A stretch of DNA of 64,000 nt from Proteus appendicitidis (GCF_030271835.1 NZ_CP127389.1:496001-560000), one strand, 5' to 3'. Positions 1 through 9,143 are shown, counted from the first letter of the stretch. Notes: generated by a model from the letters alone, not told the origin. Numbers and translations are program-made.

Positions 1-955
1 GCATATCACCAATTTCATCAAGAAATAGCGTGCTTTTATCTGCCATCTCGAATCGGCCAATATGTGTATTGGTTGCACCCGTAAATGCGCCTTTATCATG
101 ACCAAAGAGATCACTTTCTAACAGACCAGAAGGTACTGCGGCACAGTTCATTTTTATCATCGACTTATTTTTTCGCTGACTTAGACGATGAATAGCGCGC
201 GCAATTAATTCTTTACCTGTGCCTGTTTCACCTAATATAAGTACAGTACTATCACTTTGTGCCACTAACTCAATTTGTTCGAGCACATTATGCATAGCGT
301 CACTTTGATAAATGATCTCATTGAAGCATGCATTGTTATCTATTTGCTCATTAAGCCAAATATTCTCATTCTTTAAACTGTCTTTTAAGTGTGTTATTTC
401 TTCATAAGCTGCCGCATTTTCAATCGCGATACCAATACGTGCTGCAATTTGTTGAAGCAATTGGCAAGTATCGTTAGTAAAAACACTTCCTATTTCATGC
501 GCTAAGATTAATAAGCCTAGCGGTTTATGATTAAAAGCCAGTGGCAATAACAAAGCCGTCTGCATATTTTGCTTAACTAGACGCTTAATCAAAACATCTT
601 CCTGATCTTCTTTATTAATATCAATTAAGACAGGTTTATTCTGATTAATAATTTCTTCGGCTTTGTTATTCGCGCTACTAAATTTACGCTGTTGACGAAT
701 GACAGATTTCCCAGTCTGATAACGACTAGAATAAAGAACACCTTCACTACTATTTTGTGAAGAGGCACGGCATAACATAAGACTAATATGGTTCAGTCCA
801 AAAAAACGATGTATTTCTTTAGAGACTTCAGAAATAAGACCATCCATGTCTAGATGAGCTAATACAGAGTTTGTGATATCAACCAATATTCGATATTGGT
901 TACGCTCATTACGAAGGCTCTCCATAGTTTCAGCATTGTTACTGCTTAATTTCAT
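1..955 (-). CDS. fhlA: FhlA/HyfR-type sigma-54-dependent activator (C-terminal part off window)
   Basis: The reverse strand encodes the N-terminal ~318 residues of an enhancer-binding protein. A GAF-like sensory region (about residues 20-175) precedes an AAA+ domain with Walker A GETGTGKE and the sigma-54-contacting GAFTGA loop; the frame is still open at base 1, so the rest of AAA+ and the Fis-type HTH lie outside. FhlA senses formate and activates formate-hydrogenlyase operons; HyfR is a close paralogue and cannot be excluded. The ATG at 955 is the first good start. The gene is divergent from hydN-hypA-hypC, whose promoter has sigma-54 form, so this is probably their activator (inference). 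Confidence 0.85.
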   Translation of the reverse strand, partial: MKLSSNNAETMESLRNERNQYRILVDITNSVLAHLDMDGLISEVSKEIHRFFGLNHISLMLCRASSQNSSEGVLYSSRYQTGKSVIRQQRKFSSANNKAEEIINQNKPVLIDINKEDQEDVLIKRLVKQNMQTALLLPLAFNHKPLGLLILAHEIGSVFTNDTCQLLQQIAARIGIAIENAAAYEEITHLKDSLKNENIWLNEQIDNNACFNEIIYQSDAMHNVLEQIELVAQSDSTVLILGETGTGKELIARAIHRLSQRKNKSMIKMNCAAVPSGLLESDLFGHDKGAFTGATNTHIGRFEMADKSTLFLDEIGDM

Positions 956-1128
956 GACACCACCGATTGCCCTAAAAAATTAGCTATATTGTAGTAGGTT
1001 TATAATAAATTTATATCAATGACTGAATCATTTTTGATCCAACCCGCTATTTTTGTATATGTAATGAAACTTAATAATATAAATGCATCAAACCACTATA
1101 TAATCAAATATATAGCGATTTATTTTAT

Positions 1129-1154
1129 CGTCAAAATTGTCGAATAATTTGACG
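1129..1154. promoter_or_regulatory. Candidate FhlA upstream activating site
   Basis: CGTCAAA at 1129-1135 and TTTGACG at 1148-1154 are perfect inverted arms, with a TGTCG element between them. FhlA sites are built from TGTCG/TGACA-type half sites placed about 100 bp upstream of -24/-12 promoters. This one lies about 85-110 bp upstream of the hydN promoter. Binding is inferred. Confidence 0.5.
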
Positions 1155-1238
1155 AAGCGACTTATTTATTAATTAATAATCATTTTTATTTAGAAATTAT
1201 TTAATTGAAAAATAAGGAATAGTTATATCAAGAATATA

Positions 1239-1255
1239 TTGGCATGAACCGTGCT
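1239..1255 (+). promoter_or_regulatory. Sigma-54 (-24/-12) promoter of hydN-hypA-hypC
   Basis: TTGGCATGAACCGTGCT matches the consensus YTGGCACGRNNNTTGCW at nearly every position. The GG (1241-1242) and GC (1253-1254) are separated by exactly 10 bases, the spacing this promoter class requires. It lies 116 bp before the hydN start and beside a gene for a sigma-54 activator. Confidence 0.8.
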
Positions 1256-1370
1256 AGATTCATTCTATTGATACTCTAATTATTACTATTAATTAGAATA
1301 ACTCGTTGCATTTATTGCCATATATAACGGCTATATATAACAGCTATATAACAAAAAGCAGGAGAATATG

Positions 1371-1928
1371 ATGAACCGTTTCATCATTGCAGACCCTAAA
1401 AAATGTATTGGTTGCCATACTTGTGAAGTGGCTTGTGTTGTTTCACATCAGCAAGCAGACCAAGATAATTTAGCCATTGAGCAAATTAGTGAGCAGAATT
1501 TCCAACCTCGCATTCATGTTATCAAAGGATTTTCAATCAGCACGGCAGTTGTATGTCATCAATGTGAGGATGCCCCTTGTGCCAATGTGTGCCCAAATGG
1601 CGCTATTATTCATAACAAAGATTATTACTATGTTGATCAGGACAAATGTATCGGCTGTAAAACCTGCGTACTAGCTTGTCCTTATGGCACGATGGAAGTG
1701 GTTTCTCGTCCAGTTATGCGCAAATCAACCGTACTTAATGCGATTGAGGCATTTAAAGCGGAAGCCAACAAATGCGACTTATGCCACCACCGTGAAGCGG
1801 GTCCTGCATGTATTGAAGTCTGCCCAACTCATGCTTTAGTGTGTATTGATAGAGATGCACTTGAAGAGATGGTTAAAGAGCGTCGTCGTAGAGCCGCTTT
1901 TGAAACCGGTGCTGAATTGTTGTTCTAA
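1371..1928 (+). CDS. hydN: HydN, four-cluster [4Fe-4S] electron-transfer protein
   Basis: A 185-residue ferredoxin of the HydN/HycB family, thought to carry electrons for formate dehydrogenase H in the formate-hydrogenlyase system. Four cysteine groups are visible: CIGCHTCEVAC near residue 13, CHQCEDAPCANVCP near 62, CIGCKTCVLACP near 94, and CDLCHHREAGPACIEVCP near 134. The N-terminus MNRFIIAD and the overall length match E. coli HydN. I chose ATG 1371 over ATG 1368 because GGAG at 1361-1364 is then 6 bases away. It is first in an operon with hypA and hypC, behind a sigma-54 promoter. Confidence 0.9.
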   Translation: MNRFIIADPKKCIGCHTCEVACVVSHQQADQDNLAIEQISEQNFQPRIHVIKGFSISTAVVCHQCEDAPCANVCPNGAIIHNKDYYYVDQDKCIGCKTCVLACPYGTMEVVSRPVMRKSTVLNAIEAFKAEANKCDLCHHREAGPACIEVCPTHALVCIDRDALEEMVKERRRRAAFETGAELLF

Positions 1929-1940
1929 GATCAATAATAA

Positions 1941-1969
1941 AGCAACTATGTGCTGATACTATAGTTGCT
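1941..1969 (+). terminator. Hairpin between hydN and hypA (partial terminator or mRNA processing signal)
   Basis: AGCAACTAT (1941-1949) pairs with ATAGTTGCT (1961-1969), and the 3' tail is AT-rich but not a pure T run. It lies in the 72-bp gap between hydN and hypA. It could lower downstream expression or stabilise the hydN message. Confidence 0.45.
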
Positions 1970-2000
1970 ATTATTTATCCTGCTTCAATAAGGTATCGAT

Positions 2001-2342
2001 ATGCATGAAATCACGCTTTGCCAGAGCGCATTTGAGATAATAGATTCTCAAGCTAAATTAAATAATGCAAAAAAAGTAAAAAGCGTATGGATGGAAATTG
2101 GCGCATTATCTTGTGTTGAAGTTAGCGCACTTGAATTTTGCTTTGATATTGTTTGCAGAGATACCCTTGCCCAAGGTTGTGAATTACATATTGAGATTAT
2201 CCCCGCGAAAGCATGGTGTTGGGATTGTCATCAAGTTGTCACTGTTTCAACGTTTAATGCAGGTTGTCCGTCTTGTGGTAGCCAAAATTTGCGTGTTGAA
2301 AATGATGATGCAATGCGAATAAAGCAAATAGAGATCGAATAG
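2001..2342 (+). CDS. hypA: HypA/HybF hydrogenase nickel-insertion accessory protein
   Basis: A 113-residue nickel metallochaperone that works with HypB to load Ni into the large subunit of [NiFe] hydrogenases. The nickel-binding start MHE is intact, and the zinc-finger cysteines appear as CWDC near residue 73 and CPSC near 91. The opening MHEITLCQ and FCFD resemble HypA, while WCWDC and GALSCVE resemble HybF, so the E. coli paralogue split does not apply cleanly. AAGG precedes ATG 2001. hypC follows 8 bp later; hypB, hypD and hypE are not in this window. Confidence 0.88.
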   Translation: MHEITLCQSAFEIIDSQAKLNNAKKVKSVWMEIGALSCVEVSALEFCFDIVCRDTLAQGCELHIEIIPAKAWCWDCHQVVTVSTFNAGCPSCGSQNLRVENDDAMRIKQIEIE

Positions 2343-2350
2343 GGGTTGTT

Positions 2351-2641
2351 ATGTGTCTTGGTATTCCAGGTCAGGTTGTTGAAGTTGGAAAAACAATCAC
2401 TGAAAATGCAATGGTCGATGTTTGTGGCGTTAAGCGAGAAGTGAATATTGCGTTAGTCTGTGAGGGGGAGCCTCATACGATGATCGGTAAGTGGGTACTG
2501 GTACACGTTGGTTTCGCCATGAGTATTGTCAATGAAGAAGAAGCAAAAGAGACGCTGGATGCTCTGATGGCAATGGGAGAAGTTGAAGACGATGTCTCTG
2601 CTTTTCTTTATGGTGAAGAGGGCGCACCTCAAAAAAATTGA
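2351..2641 (+). CDS. hypC: HypC/HybG hydrogenase maturation chaperone
   Basis: A 96-residue small chaperone. The essential Cys2 is present in MCLGIPGQ; after Met removal this cysteine binds the HypD Fe(CN)2CO intermediate and the hydrogenase large-subunit precursor. The conserved [11 protein letters not shown] segment sits near residue 48. The N-terminal half resembles HybG, while the tail ending in LYGEE resembles HypC. AGGGG precedes the start. It is the last gene of the hydN-hypA-hypC operon. Confidence 0.9.
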   Translation: MCLGIPGQVVEVGKTITENAMVDVCGVKREVNIALVCEGEPHTMIGKWVLVHVGFAMSIVNEEEAKETLDALMAMGEVEDDVSAFLYGEEGAPQKN

Positions 2642-2701
2642 GTTAATTTTATACTATTGCATGATTAATTTCTTTTTTTTATACTTGAACTTCATCTTTC
2701 G

Positions 2702-2770
2702 AAAGCTGGGACGACCCAGCTTTTTGTCTTTGTATTCAGGGGACGACCCCAATTTATCAAATAGGGGTAG
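2702..2770 (+). promoter_or_regulatory. Guanidine-II (mini-ykkC) riboswitch of sugE/gdx
   Basis: Two hairpins carry the diagnostic ACGA tetraloops: AAGCTGGG-ACGA-CCCAGCTT (about 2703-2722) and GGGG-ACGA-CCCC (2739-2750). The bases ACCCC (2746-2750) can alternatively pair with GGGGT (2764-2768), which is the Shine-Dalgarno of the next gene (ATG 2774). Guanidine binding should stabilise hairpin 2 and free the ribosome site. The linked gene is the family's classic target, an SMR guanidinium exporter. Confidence 0.93.
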
Positions 2771-2773
2771 TTT

Positions 2774-3088
2774 ATGTCTTGGATCATTCTTTTTGTCGCC
2801 GGTTTATTAGAAATCGTTTGGGCTGTCGGTCTTAAATACACACACGGTTTTACACGCTTAACACCCAGTATCATTACCATTAGCGCCATGATTTTAAGCA
2901 TGGGCATGTTGTCTTATGCCATGAAAGGCTTACCAGCAGGCACCGCCTATGCAATTTGGACCGGTATTGGTGCAGTAGGCACGGCAATCTTTGGTATTTT
3001 AGTTTTTGGTGAGTCCGCTAATATTTATCGTTTACTGAGTTTAGCGATGATTATTTTCGGCATTATTGGTCTGAAATTGGCGAGTTAA
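2774..3088 (+). CDS. sugE: SugE/Gdx guanidinium exporter (SMR family)
   Basis: A 104-residue inner-membrane protein with four hydrophobic helices, the usual size for small multidrug resistance proteins. Glu13 in [11 protein letters not shown] is the proton/substrate-coupling residue of the family. The sequence is of the SugE/Gdx type, which exports guanidinium in exchange for protons, rather than EmrE. The guanidine-II riboswitch directly upstream supports that substrate. A GGGG ribosome site at 2764-2767 is part of the switch. Confidence 0.93.
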   Translation: MSWIILFVAGLLEIVWAVGLKYTHGFTRLTPSIITISAMILSMGMLSYAMKGLPAGTAYAIWTGIGAVGTAIFGILVFGESANIYRLLSLAMIIFGIIGLKLAS

Positions 3089-3112
3089 ACCTGAATATCA
3101 GGTATAAAAAAG

Positions 3113-3138
3113 CCCCAAAGTTATGTTTAACTTTGGGG
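3113..3138 (-). terminator. Intrinsic terminator of the AbiE-like operon
   Basis: CCCCAAAGTT (3113-3122) pairs with AACTTTGGGG (3129-3138). On the reverse strand the hairpin is followed by CTTTTTTATA, so it mainly terminates transcription leaving the toxin gene. The forward-strand tail is not T-rich. Confidence 0.75.
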
Positions 3139-3161
3139 GATCATCTAGTGGGTACTCTCTT

Positions 3162-4106
3162 TTAGTTATTTATCATTAATGACTGAGCAATACTCTTAAA
3201 TGAGGCAAAACAAGTATCGAAATTAGGTATTTCAGTAGTAAATACCATTGGAGTAACGAAATCTATAAACCTTTGATAATATAATGGATTAGATTCTAAC
3301 TCTGTCAAACCGAGTTGTAATTCTTTAATTGGATCAATAACAAAGTCTAAATGTTGCTTACCAAAACGTTTCACATCTTCTTGTAATACAATACGAAAAA
3401 GAGGTATCAGAGCTTTATAATCAAGCTGTTGGTCTATATTAATACAGTATATATCGTAGATATGGCGTACTAATGTAGGATCATCTTTACGCTTAGGATC
3501 TCGCTTAACTAGCATGGTACGTCGTAGCATAGAAATGACTTTTTCAACTAATATAGATTGTACTGTGACACAGGCAAATTTACCGACTTCTTGAGATTGG
3601 CGATACAACTGTGCAACTAGCGATTGAATACTACGATGTTCTACTTGAAGTAGAGGAATGGTTTCGATTAACTCTAGTTTGATGATTGGACGTAAACAGG
3701 GTGCTTGACTAAATTGTTGAGGGTATTTTAGTTGATATTCAACGTAGCGGTATTCATCACGAACTATTTTTTCTTCAATAGAAAAATGGCTTGATTGAAG
3801 GGTAAGAATATCTTCGATTTCTTTTAATAAGGCTTTACGCTTCGCTTTACGTTTATCTCGAGAAAATAAGTTAAATACATCTGTTGGAATGAGTTTGATG
3901 TCAACATCTTCTGACATTCTGAATATTCTTACATGGGATTTAGCCAGTGCAGTTCCGCCAGAAAAGACTATTTGGTGTGTATCAAAATTAAGTGTCGCTA
4001 ATTGAGCAAGTAAAGCAACTACCCAGTAATCTTTTTCAGGGATAGCAGGGTTTCCGAGCGCTAAAGCATCGGAAACCTCTAAAAATTGATTTTTTAATTT
4101 TATCAT
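3162..4106 (-). CDS. AbiEii-like nucleotidyltransferase toxin (type IV TA)
   Basis: A 314-residue member of the AbiEii/AbiGii toxin family. The nucleotidyltransferase signature is visible: GGTALAK near residue 50, then SEDVDIKL near 65-72 with the D-x-D metal ligands. Family members act as toxins by transferring nucleotides to tRNA or similar targets, and the AbiE pair was found as an abortive phage-infection system. The start overlaps the upstream antitoxin stop in an ATGA (4103-4106), so the two are translationally coupled. The exact RNA target cannot be read from sequence. Confidence 0.88.
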   Translation of the reverse strand: MIKLKNQFLEVSDALALGNPAIPEKDYWVVALLAQLATLNFDTHQIVFSGGTALAKSHVRIFRMSEDVDIKLIPTDVFNLFSRDKRKAKRKALLKEIEDILTLQSSHFSIEEKIVRDEYRYVEYQLKYPQQFSQAPCLRPIIKLELIETIPLLQVEHRSIQSLVAQLYRQSQEVGKFACVTVQSILVEKVISMLRRTMLVKRDPKRKDDPTLVRHIYDIYCINIDQQLDYKALIPLFRIVLQEDVKRFGKQHLDFVIDPIKELQLGLTELESNPLYYQRFIDFVTPMVFTTEIPNFDTCFASFKSIAQSLMINN

Positions 4107-4513
4107 TTGCTATTTGGTGCGCTAAGGACTCGATTACCAATAACCAGCTTACGATTAAACTGTTTTGGATCCCACGAATACCTTACAGATGAAGGGATTT
4201 GTGTGCTATTACCAGAAAGACTTTGCAAAGATAGCGCATCTATTTCAAAGTCTACGCCTTTCATCTTAAGAACTTCACGTAAAATAGCATCTGTACCACC
4301 TGGATTAGTTGGCATTAAGCGACCCGTGAGGCTGTTTTCCCGCGCTTTGGTGTAAAGACCATACCCAATTTTCATTAGGTTACCTTGCTTGATCAATTGA
4401 TTAAGTGCGCGACCAATTTGGTCATAACTGGCAATATCTTCAAAATCTTTGCGTTCAAAGACATAACGCCTTGAACGCTTTAATTTTTGGTTAATTTGAT
4501 TTGCGGCTGTCAT
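4103..4513 (-). CDS. DUF6088/AbiEi-like antitoxin and probable autorepressor
   Basis: A 136-residue protein starting MTAANQINQKLKRS. It has an N-terminal winged-helix-like region (FEDIASYDQIGRALNQLIKQG, split at about residues 24-44) and the family stretch RLMPTNPGGTDAI near residue 66. I chose ATG 4513 because a strong GGAGGT lies 6 bases upstream (reverse strand); the frame stays open to 4618, but that part is AT-rich and poorly protein-like. AbiEi-type partners counteract the toxin and often repress their own promoter. It overlaps the toxin gene by 4 bases. Confidence 0.8.
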   Translation of the reverse strand: MTAANQINQKLKRSRRYVFERKDFEDIASYDQIGRALNQLIKQGNLMKIGYGLYTKARENSLTGRLMPTNPGGTDAILREVLKMKGVDFEIDALSLQSLSGNSTQIPSSVRYSWDPKQFNRKLVIGNRVLSAPNSK

Positions 4514-4566
4514 AGAACCTCCTTTTATGTACAGAAAGCATACACGAGAGAACGTTACATAGGAAG

Positions 4567-4600
4567 AAATACGGCATTTTTTAAATAATAAATACGGCAT
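4567..4600. promoter_or_regulatory. Direct-repeat operator candidate upstream of the antitoxin
   Basis: The 11-mer AAATACGGCAT occurs at 4567-4577 and again at 4590-4600, a 23-bp period or about two helical turns. It sits 54-87 bp upstream of the antitoxin start, where an autoregulatory operator is expected. Function is inferred from position and repetition only. Confidence 0.5.
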
Positions 4601-4850
4601 AAAAATAAAATAAATCATTATAATTTATTGATAATAAATAATTATTTATTCCATTTTTAATTATTAGGTTATTAATAAAAATTCAGTGACCTATGTTTCT
4701 AGATGTAGCCTATTAATATTCATCATTACTGTATGTGTATTTTGGATAAGTAATTTTGATATTTTTTATTAAAGAGTTTTTTAATAAGACATAAGTTGTT
4801 TAAATATATTTTAATAAGATAGATGTAATTAAAAAATTTCATAAAAAAAA
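4601..4850. other. AT-rich gap with no gene seen
   Basis: About 250 bases between the TA promoter region and the frd terminator. It is very AT-rich with frequent stops in all frames and no recognisable RNA motif. Confidence 0.6.
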
Positions 4851-4872
4851 GCCACTCAATTGAGTGGCTTTT
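4847..4872. terminator. Terminator of frdABCD
   Basis: A perfect 18-bp palindrome, GCCACTCAATTGAGTGGC (4851-4868), is flanked by A runs on the left and T on the right. It can terminate in both directions and lies 24 bases past the frdD stop. Confidence 0.85.
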
Positions 4873-4892
4873 AATCTTTACGTATTAATCAA

Positions 4893-5252
4893 TTACAGAG
4901 TAAATACACCAATGATAGCGATAACGCTGATAATTGCTGCACCACCATAGAATACCCATTTGCTTGCAGGTACATGCACTTTAAAATCGTGCAGAGTATG
5001 GTGAATACGGTGTAATGCACACCAAACTGGCAGAATAATCATTAGCAGTAAGAACAGACGGCCAATGATGCTTTGGCTAAATGCCATAATACGTTCATAA
5101 GTAAATGCTTCTGGCGCAATACCCATAGGGATTAGGATACCGAGCAGGATGATGATTGCTGGAGAAACAATCGCACTCCACATACCACCTGCACCAAATA
5201 ATCCCCAGAAAATAGGTTCATCAGAGCGCTTAGGAAGTTGATTCTGATTCAT
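4893..5252 (-). CDS. frdD: Fumarate reductase membrane anchor subunit D
   Basis: A 119-residue hydrophobic protein with three membrane helices. It helps anchor FrdAB on the inner membrane and forms the menaquinol site with FrdC. Sequence features match E. coli FrdD: an N-terminal [17 protein letters not shown] stretch and the [14 protein letters not shown] segment near residue 78. AGGAGG precedes the start. It is the last of four genes, 14 bases after frdC. Confidence 0.95.
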   Translation of the reverse strand: MNQNQLPKRSDEPIFWGLFGAGGMWSAIVSPAIIILLGILIPMGIAPEAFTYERIMAFSQSIIGRLFLLLMIILPVWCALHRIHHTLHDFKVHVPASKWVFYGGAAIISVIAIIGVFTL

Positions 5253-5266
5253 TATTTCCTCCTGGG

Positions 5267-5659
5267 TTAAATTAACGCCACTGCCAGAATAGCGGCAGTA
5301 ACAACGATAGTGACACCCCAGAAACCACGAACAATAGGTTCTTGCGGCAATTTTTCATCTTTAACAATGATAACCACTGCTTTTGGTGCAAGTTTGAACC
5401 AAGTCGCAGAGTGGAAGACTGTTGCAATAAGGGTCACAATGTTAATTAGCATTACAATTGGGTTGCTCAGGAATCCAACGAAACCTGCCCAACTTTCTGG
5501 TCCATTTTTCAGTGCGAATACACCAAACAGAACAACCAGACTGAACCAAAGTTGTGGAAGACAAGTCCCTTCACGGGTGATATAGAAACGATAGAATCCA
5601 AGCTTCGTCCACCAGTTTGGTTGCATGCCACGAACATAAGGCTTACGTTTTGTTGTCAT
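5267..5659 (-). CDS. frdC: Fumarate reductase membrane anchor subunit C
   Basis: A 130-residue subunit with three predicted helices. The N-terminal [20 protein letters not shown] is typical of FrdC. It binds menaquinol together with FrdD and holds the catalytic FrdAB dimer on the cytoplasmic face. AGGAGG lies just upstream of ATG 5659. The gene follows frdB by 14 bases. Confidence 0.95.
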   Translation of the reverse strand: MTTKRKPYVRGMQPNWWTKLGFYRFYITREGTCLPQLWFSLVVLFGVFALKNGPESWAGFVGFLSNPIVMLINIVTLIATVFHSATWFKLAPKAVVIIVKDEKLPQEPIVRGFWGVTIVVTAAILAVALI

Positions 5660-5673
5660 GTCTTGTTTCCTCC

Positions 5674-6411
5674 TTAACGTGGTTTCAGCATCGCAATGAC
5701 AAAGTCTTGCGCACTGGCTGCTTTACCTTGCTGAATAGCGGCAGCAGGATCCACATGTTTTGGACAGACTTCAGAACAGTAGCCAACAAAGGTACAAGAC
5801 CAGACACCGTTCTCACCATTTAACTGAGGCATACGTTCTTTTGCCCCATGGTCGCGACTATCTGTGTTGTAACGTTGAGCTAATGTAATCGCTGCTGGTC
5901 CAATAAACTCTGGGTTTAAACCAAATTGTGGACATGCTGCATAGCAAAGACCACAGTTGATACAACCAGAGAATTGGTGGTATTTCGCCATTTGAGCAGG
6001 AGTCTGTTTATTTGGCCCTTCTGAAGGCTTACGATCATTACCGATAATATAAGGTTTAATCGCTTCTAAGCTTTCAATAAAGTGAGTCATATCGACAACA
6101 AGGTCACGCTCAACAGGGAAGTTACCTAATGCTTCAACTCTTATACCGTTTGGATATTCACGAATAAACGTTTTACAAGCCAATTTAGGCACTTTGTTGA
6201 CCATCATGCCGCAAGAGCCACAAATCGCCATACGGCAAGACCAACGATAAGAAAGATCAGGCGCTAAATTGTCTTTAATATAACCCAATGCGTCCAGTAA
6301 TGAGGTTTGCTCATCATAAGGAACATCATAAGTGACGAAATGAGGCGCTTCGTCCGTTTCTGGGTTATAGCGCATGACTTCTATTTTAATGTGCTTCATG
6401 TCATCAGCCAT
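5674..6411 (-). CDS. frdB: Fumarate reductase iron-sulfur subunit B
   Basis: A 245-residue protein that passes electrons from quinol to FrdA through three clusters. Ligands are visible: CRMAICGSC for [2Fe-2S] near residue 58, [12 protein letters not shown] for [4Fe-4S] near 149, and a later Cys plus CSEVCP for [3Fe-4S]. I chose ATG 6411 ([12 protein letters not shown]) because it matches E. coli FrdB; the longer frame to 6465 runs inside frdA. It overlaps frdA by 8 bases. Confidence 0.95.
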   Translation of the reverse strand: MADDMKHIKIEVMRYNPETDEAPHFVTYDVPYDEQTSLLDALGYIKDNLAPDLSYRWSCRMAICGSCGMMVNKVPKLACKTFIREYPNGIRVEALGNFPVERDLVVDMTHFIESLEAIKPYIIGNDRKPSEGPNKQTPAQMAKYHQFSGCINCGLCYAACPQFGLNPEFIGPAAITLAQRYNTDSRDHGAKERMPQLNGENGVWSCTFVGYCSEVCPKHVDPAAAIQQGKAASAQDFVIAMLKPR

Positions 6412-8200
6412 TCGCTTTCTCCTTATTCTGCTTGTCTTGTGCAGTCGCTTCACCACCATAGACACGTTTAGCAGGAGCAGATTTCGTGATCTTCACATCG
6501 CTATATTCTAAACGAGGGGCACCTTCTGGGTTATAGAACGCCAGAGTATGTTTCAGGAAGTTCACGTCATCACGCTCAGTACAACCTTCGTCAAGACGTT
6601 GGTGTGCACCACGAGACTCTTTACGATTGATTGCGGAATGAGCCATACATTCAGCGACATCTAAACCAAAGCCAAGCTCAATTTTGTACAGTAAATCTGT
6701 ATTAAAGACGCTACTGGTGTCTTTAATTTCAACGTGTTTGAAACGTTCTTTTAATTCAGCCAGTTTATCAACGGTTTTTTGCATTAATTCAGGTGTGCGA
6801 TAGATACCGCAACCTTCTTCCATTGATTCACCCATTTCATCGCGAATTTGTGACCAGCTTTCAGAACCTTTTTGGTTCATCAGATTTTTCAGGCCATCTT
6901 CGATATCACGAGTACGCGCATCTAATGCTGAGGCGTTAGCTGGCGCAGCTTCTTGTGCGCAACGAACCGCTTCTTCACCTGCAAGACGACCGAATACAAC
7001 CAGCTCTGCCAGTGAGTTAGAACCTAAACGGTTAGCACCGTGTAAACCAACAGATGAACATTCACCCACAGCAAACAGACCTTTAATACGAGTCTCAGTT
7101 TGTTGGTTAGTTTCAATACCACCCATAGTGTAGTGAGCAGTAGGACGAACAGGGATTGGTTCATTTACTGGGTCAACACCCACATACGCTTTTGCCAATT
7201 CACAAATAAATGGCAGACGTTCATGCAGTTTTTTCGCACCCAGATGACGTAAGTCAAGATAAACAACGTCACCACGGTGAGTTTTGATGGTACGACCTGC
7301 GCGCCACTCATGCCAGAAAGCTTGAGAAACTTTATCGCGAGGACCTAATTCCATGTATTTATTTTCTGGTTTACCTAATGGTGTTTCTGGTCCTAGACCG
7401 TAATCTTGTAGATAACGATAGCCATCTTTATTGACCAGAATACCACCTTCACCACGACAACCTTCGGTCATCAGGATACCTGAACCTGGTAGCCCTGTTG
7501 GGTGATATTGAACAAATTCCATATCACGCAGTGGAACGCCATGACGTAAAGCGATACCCATACCATCACCCGTAACAATACCGCCATTGGTATTGAAACG
7601 ATAAACTCGTCCTGCACCACCGGTTGCCATAATGACAGCGTTAGCACGAATTTGAACTTTCGTCCCTTCCATCATATTAATTGCAACAAGACCACGAGCG
7701 TGACCTTCATCAACAAGAATATCGAGAACAAAGTGTTCGTCGAAACGTTGAATTTGTGGGTATTTTAAGGATGTTTGGAACAGGGTATGTAGCATATGGA
7801 AGCCGGTTTTATCGGCTGCGAACCAGGTCCGTTCGATCTTCATCCCACCAAAACGTCGGACGTTGACTGACCCGTCTTCTTTACGGCTCCAAGGACAGCC
7901 CCAGAGTTCTAGTTGAGTCATCTCTGTTGGACAATGCTCAACGAAGTAATCGACGACATCCTGTTCACACAACCAGTCACCGCCTGAAACGGTATCATTG
8001 AAGTGGAAATCATAGGAGTCGTGAGCCTGAGTCACTGCTGCTGATCCGCCTTCTGCTGCCACGGTGTGGCTACGCATTGGGTAAACTTTTGAGATCAGAG
8101 CAATTTTCAGTTGAGGATTAGCTTCCGCAGCAGCTATTGCTGCTCGTAAGCCTGCGCCCCCGGCTCCGATTATCGCTATATCGGCATTAAAGGTTTGCAC
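6404..8200 (-). CDS. frdA: Fumarate reductase flavoprotein subunit A
   Basis: A 598-residue catalytic subunit reducing fumarate to succinate in anaerobic respiration. The Rossmann FAD motif [10 protein letters not shown] is near residue 12, and the covalent-flavin histidine is in [10 protein letters not shown] (His45). The capping and active-site stretch [21 protein letters not shown] is split around residue 233. I chose GTG 8200 ([10 protein letters not shown]) because E. coli frdA also starts with GTG there and GGAG lies 7 bases upstream. The longer frame to 8251 has no homologous sequence. Confidence 0.95.
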   Translation of the reverse strand: MQTFNADIAIIGAGGAGLRAAIAAAEANPQLKIALISKVYPMRSHTVAAEGGSAAVTQAHDSYDFHFNDTVSGGDWLCEQDVVDYFVEHCPTEMTQLELWGCPWSRKEDGSVNVRRFGGMKIERTWFAADKTGFHMLHTLFQTSLKYPQIQRFDEHFVLDILVDEGHARGLVAINMMEGTKVQIRANAVIMATGGAGRVYRFNTNGGIVTGDGMGIALRHGVPLRDMEFVQYHPTGLPGSGILMTEGCRGEGGILVNKDGYRYLQDYGLGPETPLGKPENKYMELGPRDKVSQAFWHEWRAGRTIKTHRGDVVYLDLRHLGAKKLHERLPFICELAKAYVGVDPVNEPIPVRPTAHYTMGGIETNQQTETRIKGLFAVGECSSVGLHGANRLGSNSLAELVVFGRLAGEEAVRCAQEAAPANASALDARTRDIEDGLKNLMNQKGSESWSQIRDEMGESMEEGCGIYRTPELMQKTVDKLAELKERFKHVEIKDTSSVFNTDLLYKIELGFGLDVAECMAHSAINRKESRGAHQRLDEGCTERDDVNFLKHTLAFYNPEGAPRLEYSDVKITKSAPAKRVYGGEATAQDKQNKEKANG

Positions 8201-9143
8201 TGCGCTTCTCCATTGTTCAAGTGAAAATTGGAATAATTGTCTAGAATTCAATTCACTGACATTATTAATTTGTAATGCTATTTTTTTACGCTATCCGTAA
8301 CGAAATTGTTTCACTACCTTGTGACTGCGCTTGATAACATCTTTATTATCATTGACTGTAATTTTAGTATAACGAAATGTAGGACACCGAAATTTGATAT
8401 GAATGATGGTTTTCCCGTATTTCGCAAAAAAAGTGTGATCTACGCCAAGAATTCTGGGTTTAACTAATAAGCCACCAGAGAAACTTGAAGATCAAATAGA
8501 ATATATTTTTCTAAATTGAAAATTATAAATAGTAATGAATAATTTTTTTTGAAAGTATAGATAACTTTAATTGAAAATGACAATGGTTTTTTATTACATA
8601 TTGATTTTAAAGGGTAAATATTTTTATCTTTCTTAAGTGTAATTTAAATTAATAAAAGTCCATTTTAAAAACTAAAATAAATTTTTTACTATTTATCTAA
8701 AACAAATCGGTTTGTCTTGTTAATTGTTAATAGAATATTAATAATATTTCTAAAGGTTTTTAATTCTCATCAAAATACGTAGATTTAAATAGAAAGTTAA
8801 CTTTGAAGTTTAGATGAGTTTGGCTATTTAAATATAAGCATAGTGTTAGTTTATTGTTATTCGCAATTGAGAAAAAGAATTATTCTAATTAACTCTTTTT
8901 ATAAAAATAGCGAAAAAGCACTGAGTTTATTACTCTAAACTGGTGTTTATTTAAACGATAAAAAGCGCATCAAAGTAGATGTTTTGTAGAATTATATTTA
9001 TTTGTCTTATGTGTTTTTACTTAATAAAAGAAAAAATCAGTGAAAAAATATAAAATGAAACCCCTCTTTATTAGGAGAAATTTGTCTGTTGAAGAGGATG
9101 CGAGTAAACTGCACGCTTTGTTTTCTGTTGGAGTTTTTCGTTC
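8201..9143. other. Long AT-rich frdA/epmA intergenic region
   Basis: This 943-bp gap separates divergent frdA and epmA and must hold both promoters. It is strongly AT-rich, especially 8480-9060, with no coding frame of note. A TTGAT-type FNR half site occurs at about 8330, but I see no full FNR palindrome. No structured RNA was recognised. Confidence 0.5.

Noticed and set aside
4514..4618. N-terminal extension of the antitoxin to 171 residues
   Set aside because: It would run through the direct-repeat operator region and ignore the strong GGAGGT before ATG 4513.
8325..8345. FNR site upstream of frdA
   Set aside because: Only a TTGAT half site is clear and the second half does not match, so a full FNR palindrome is not supported by eye.
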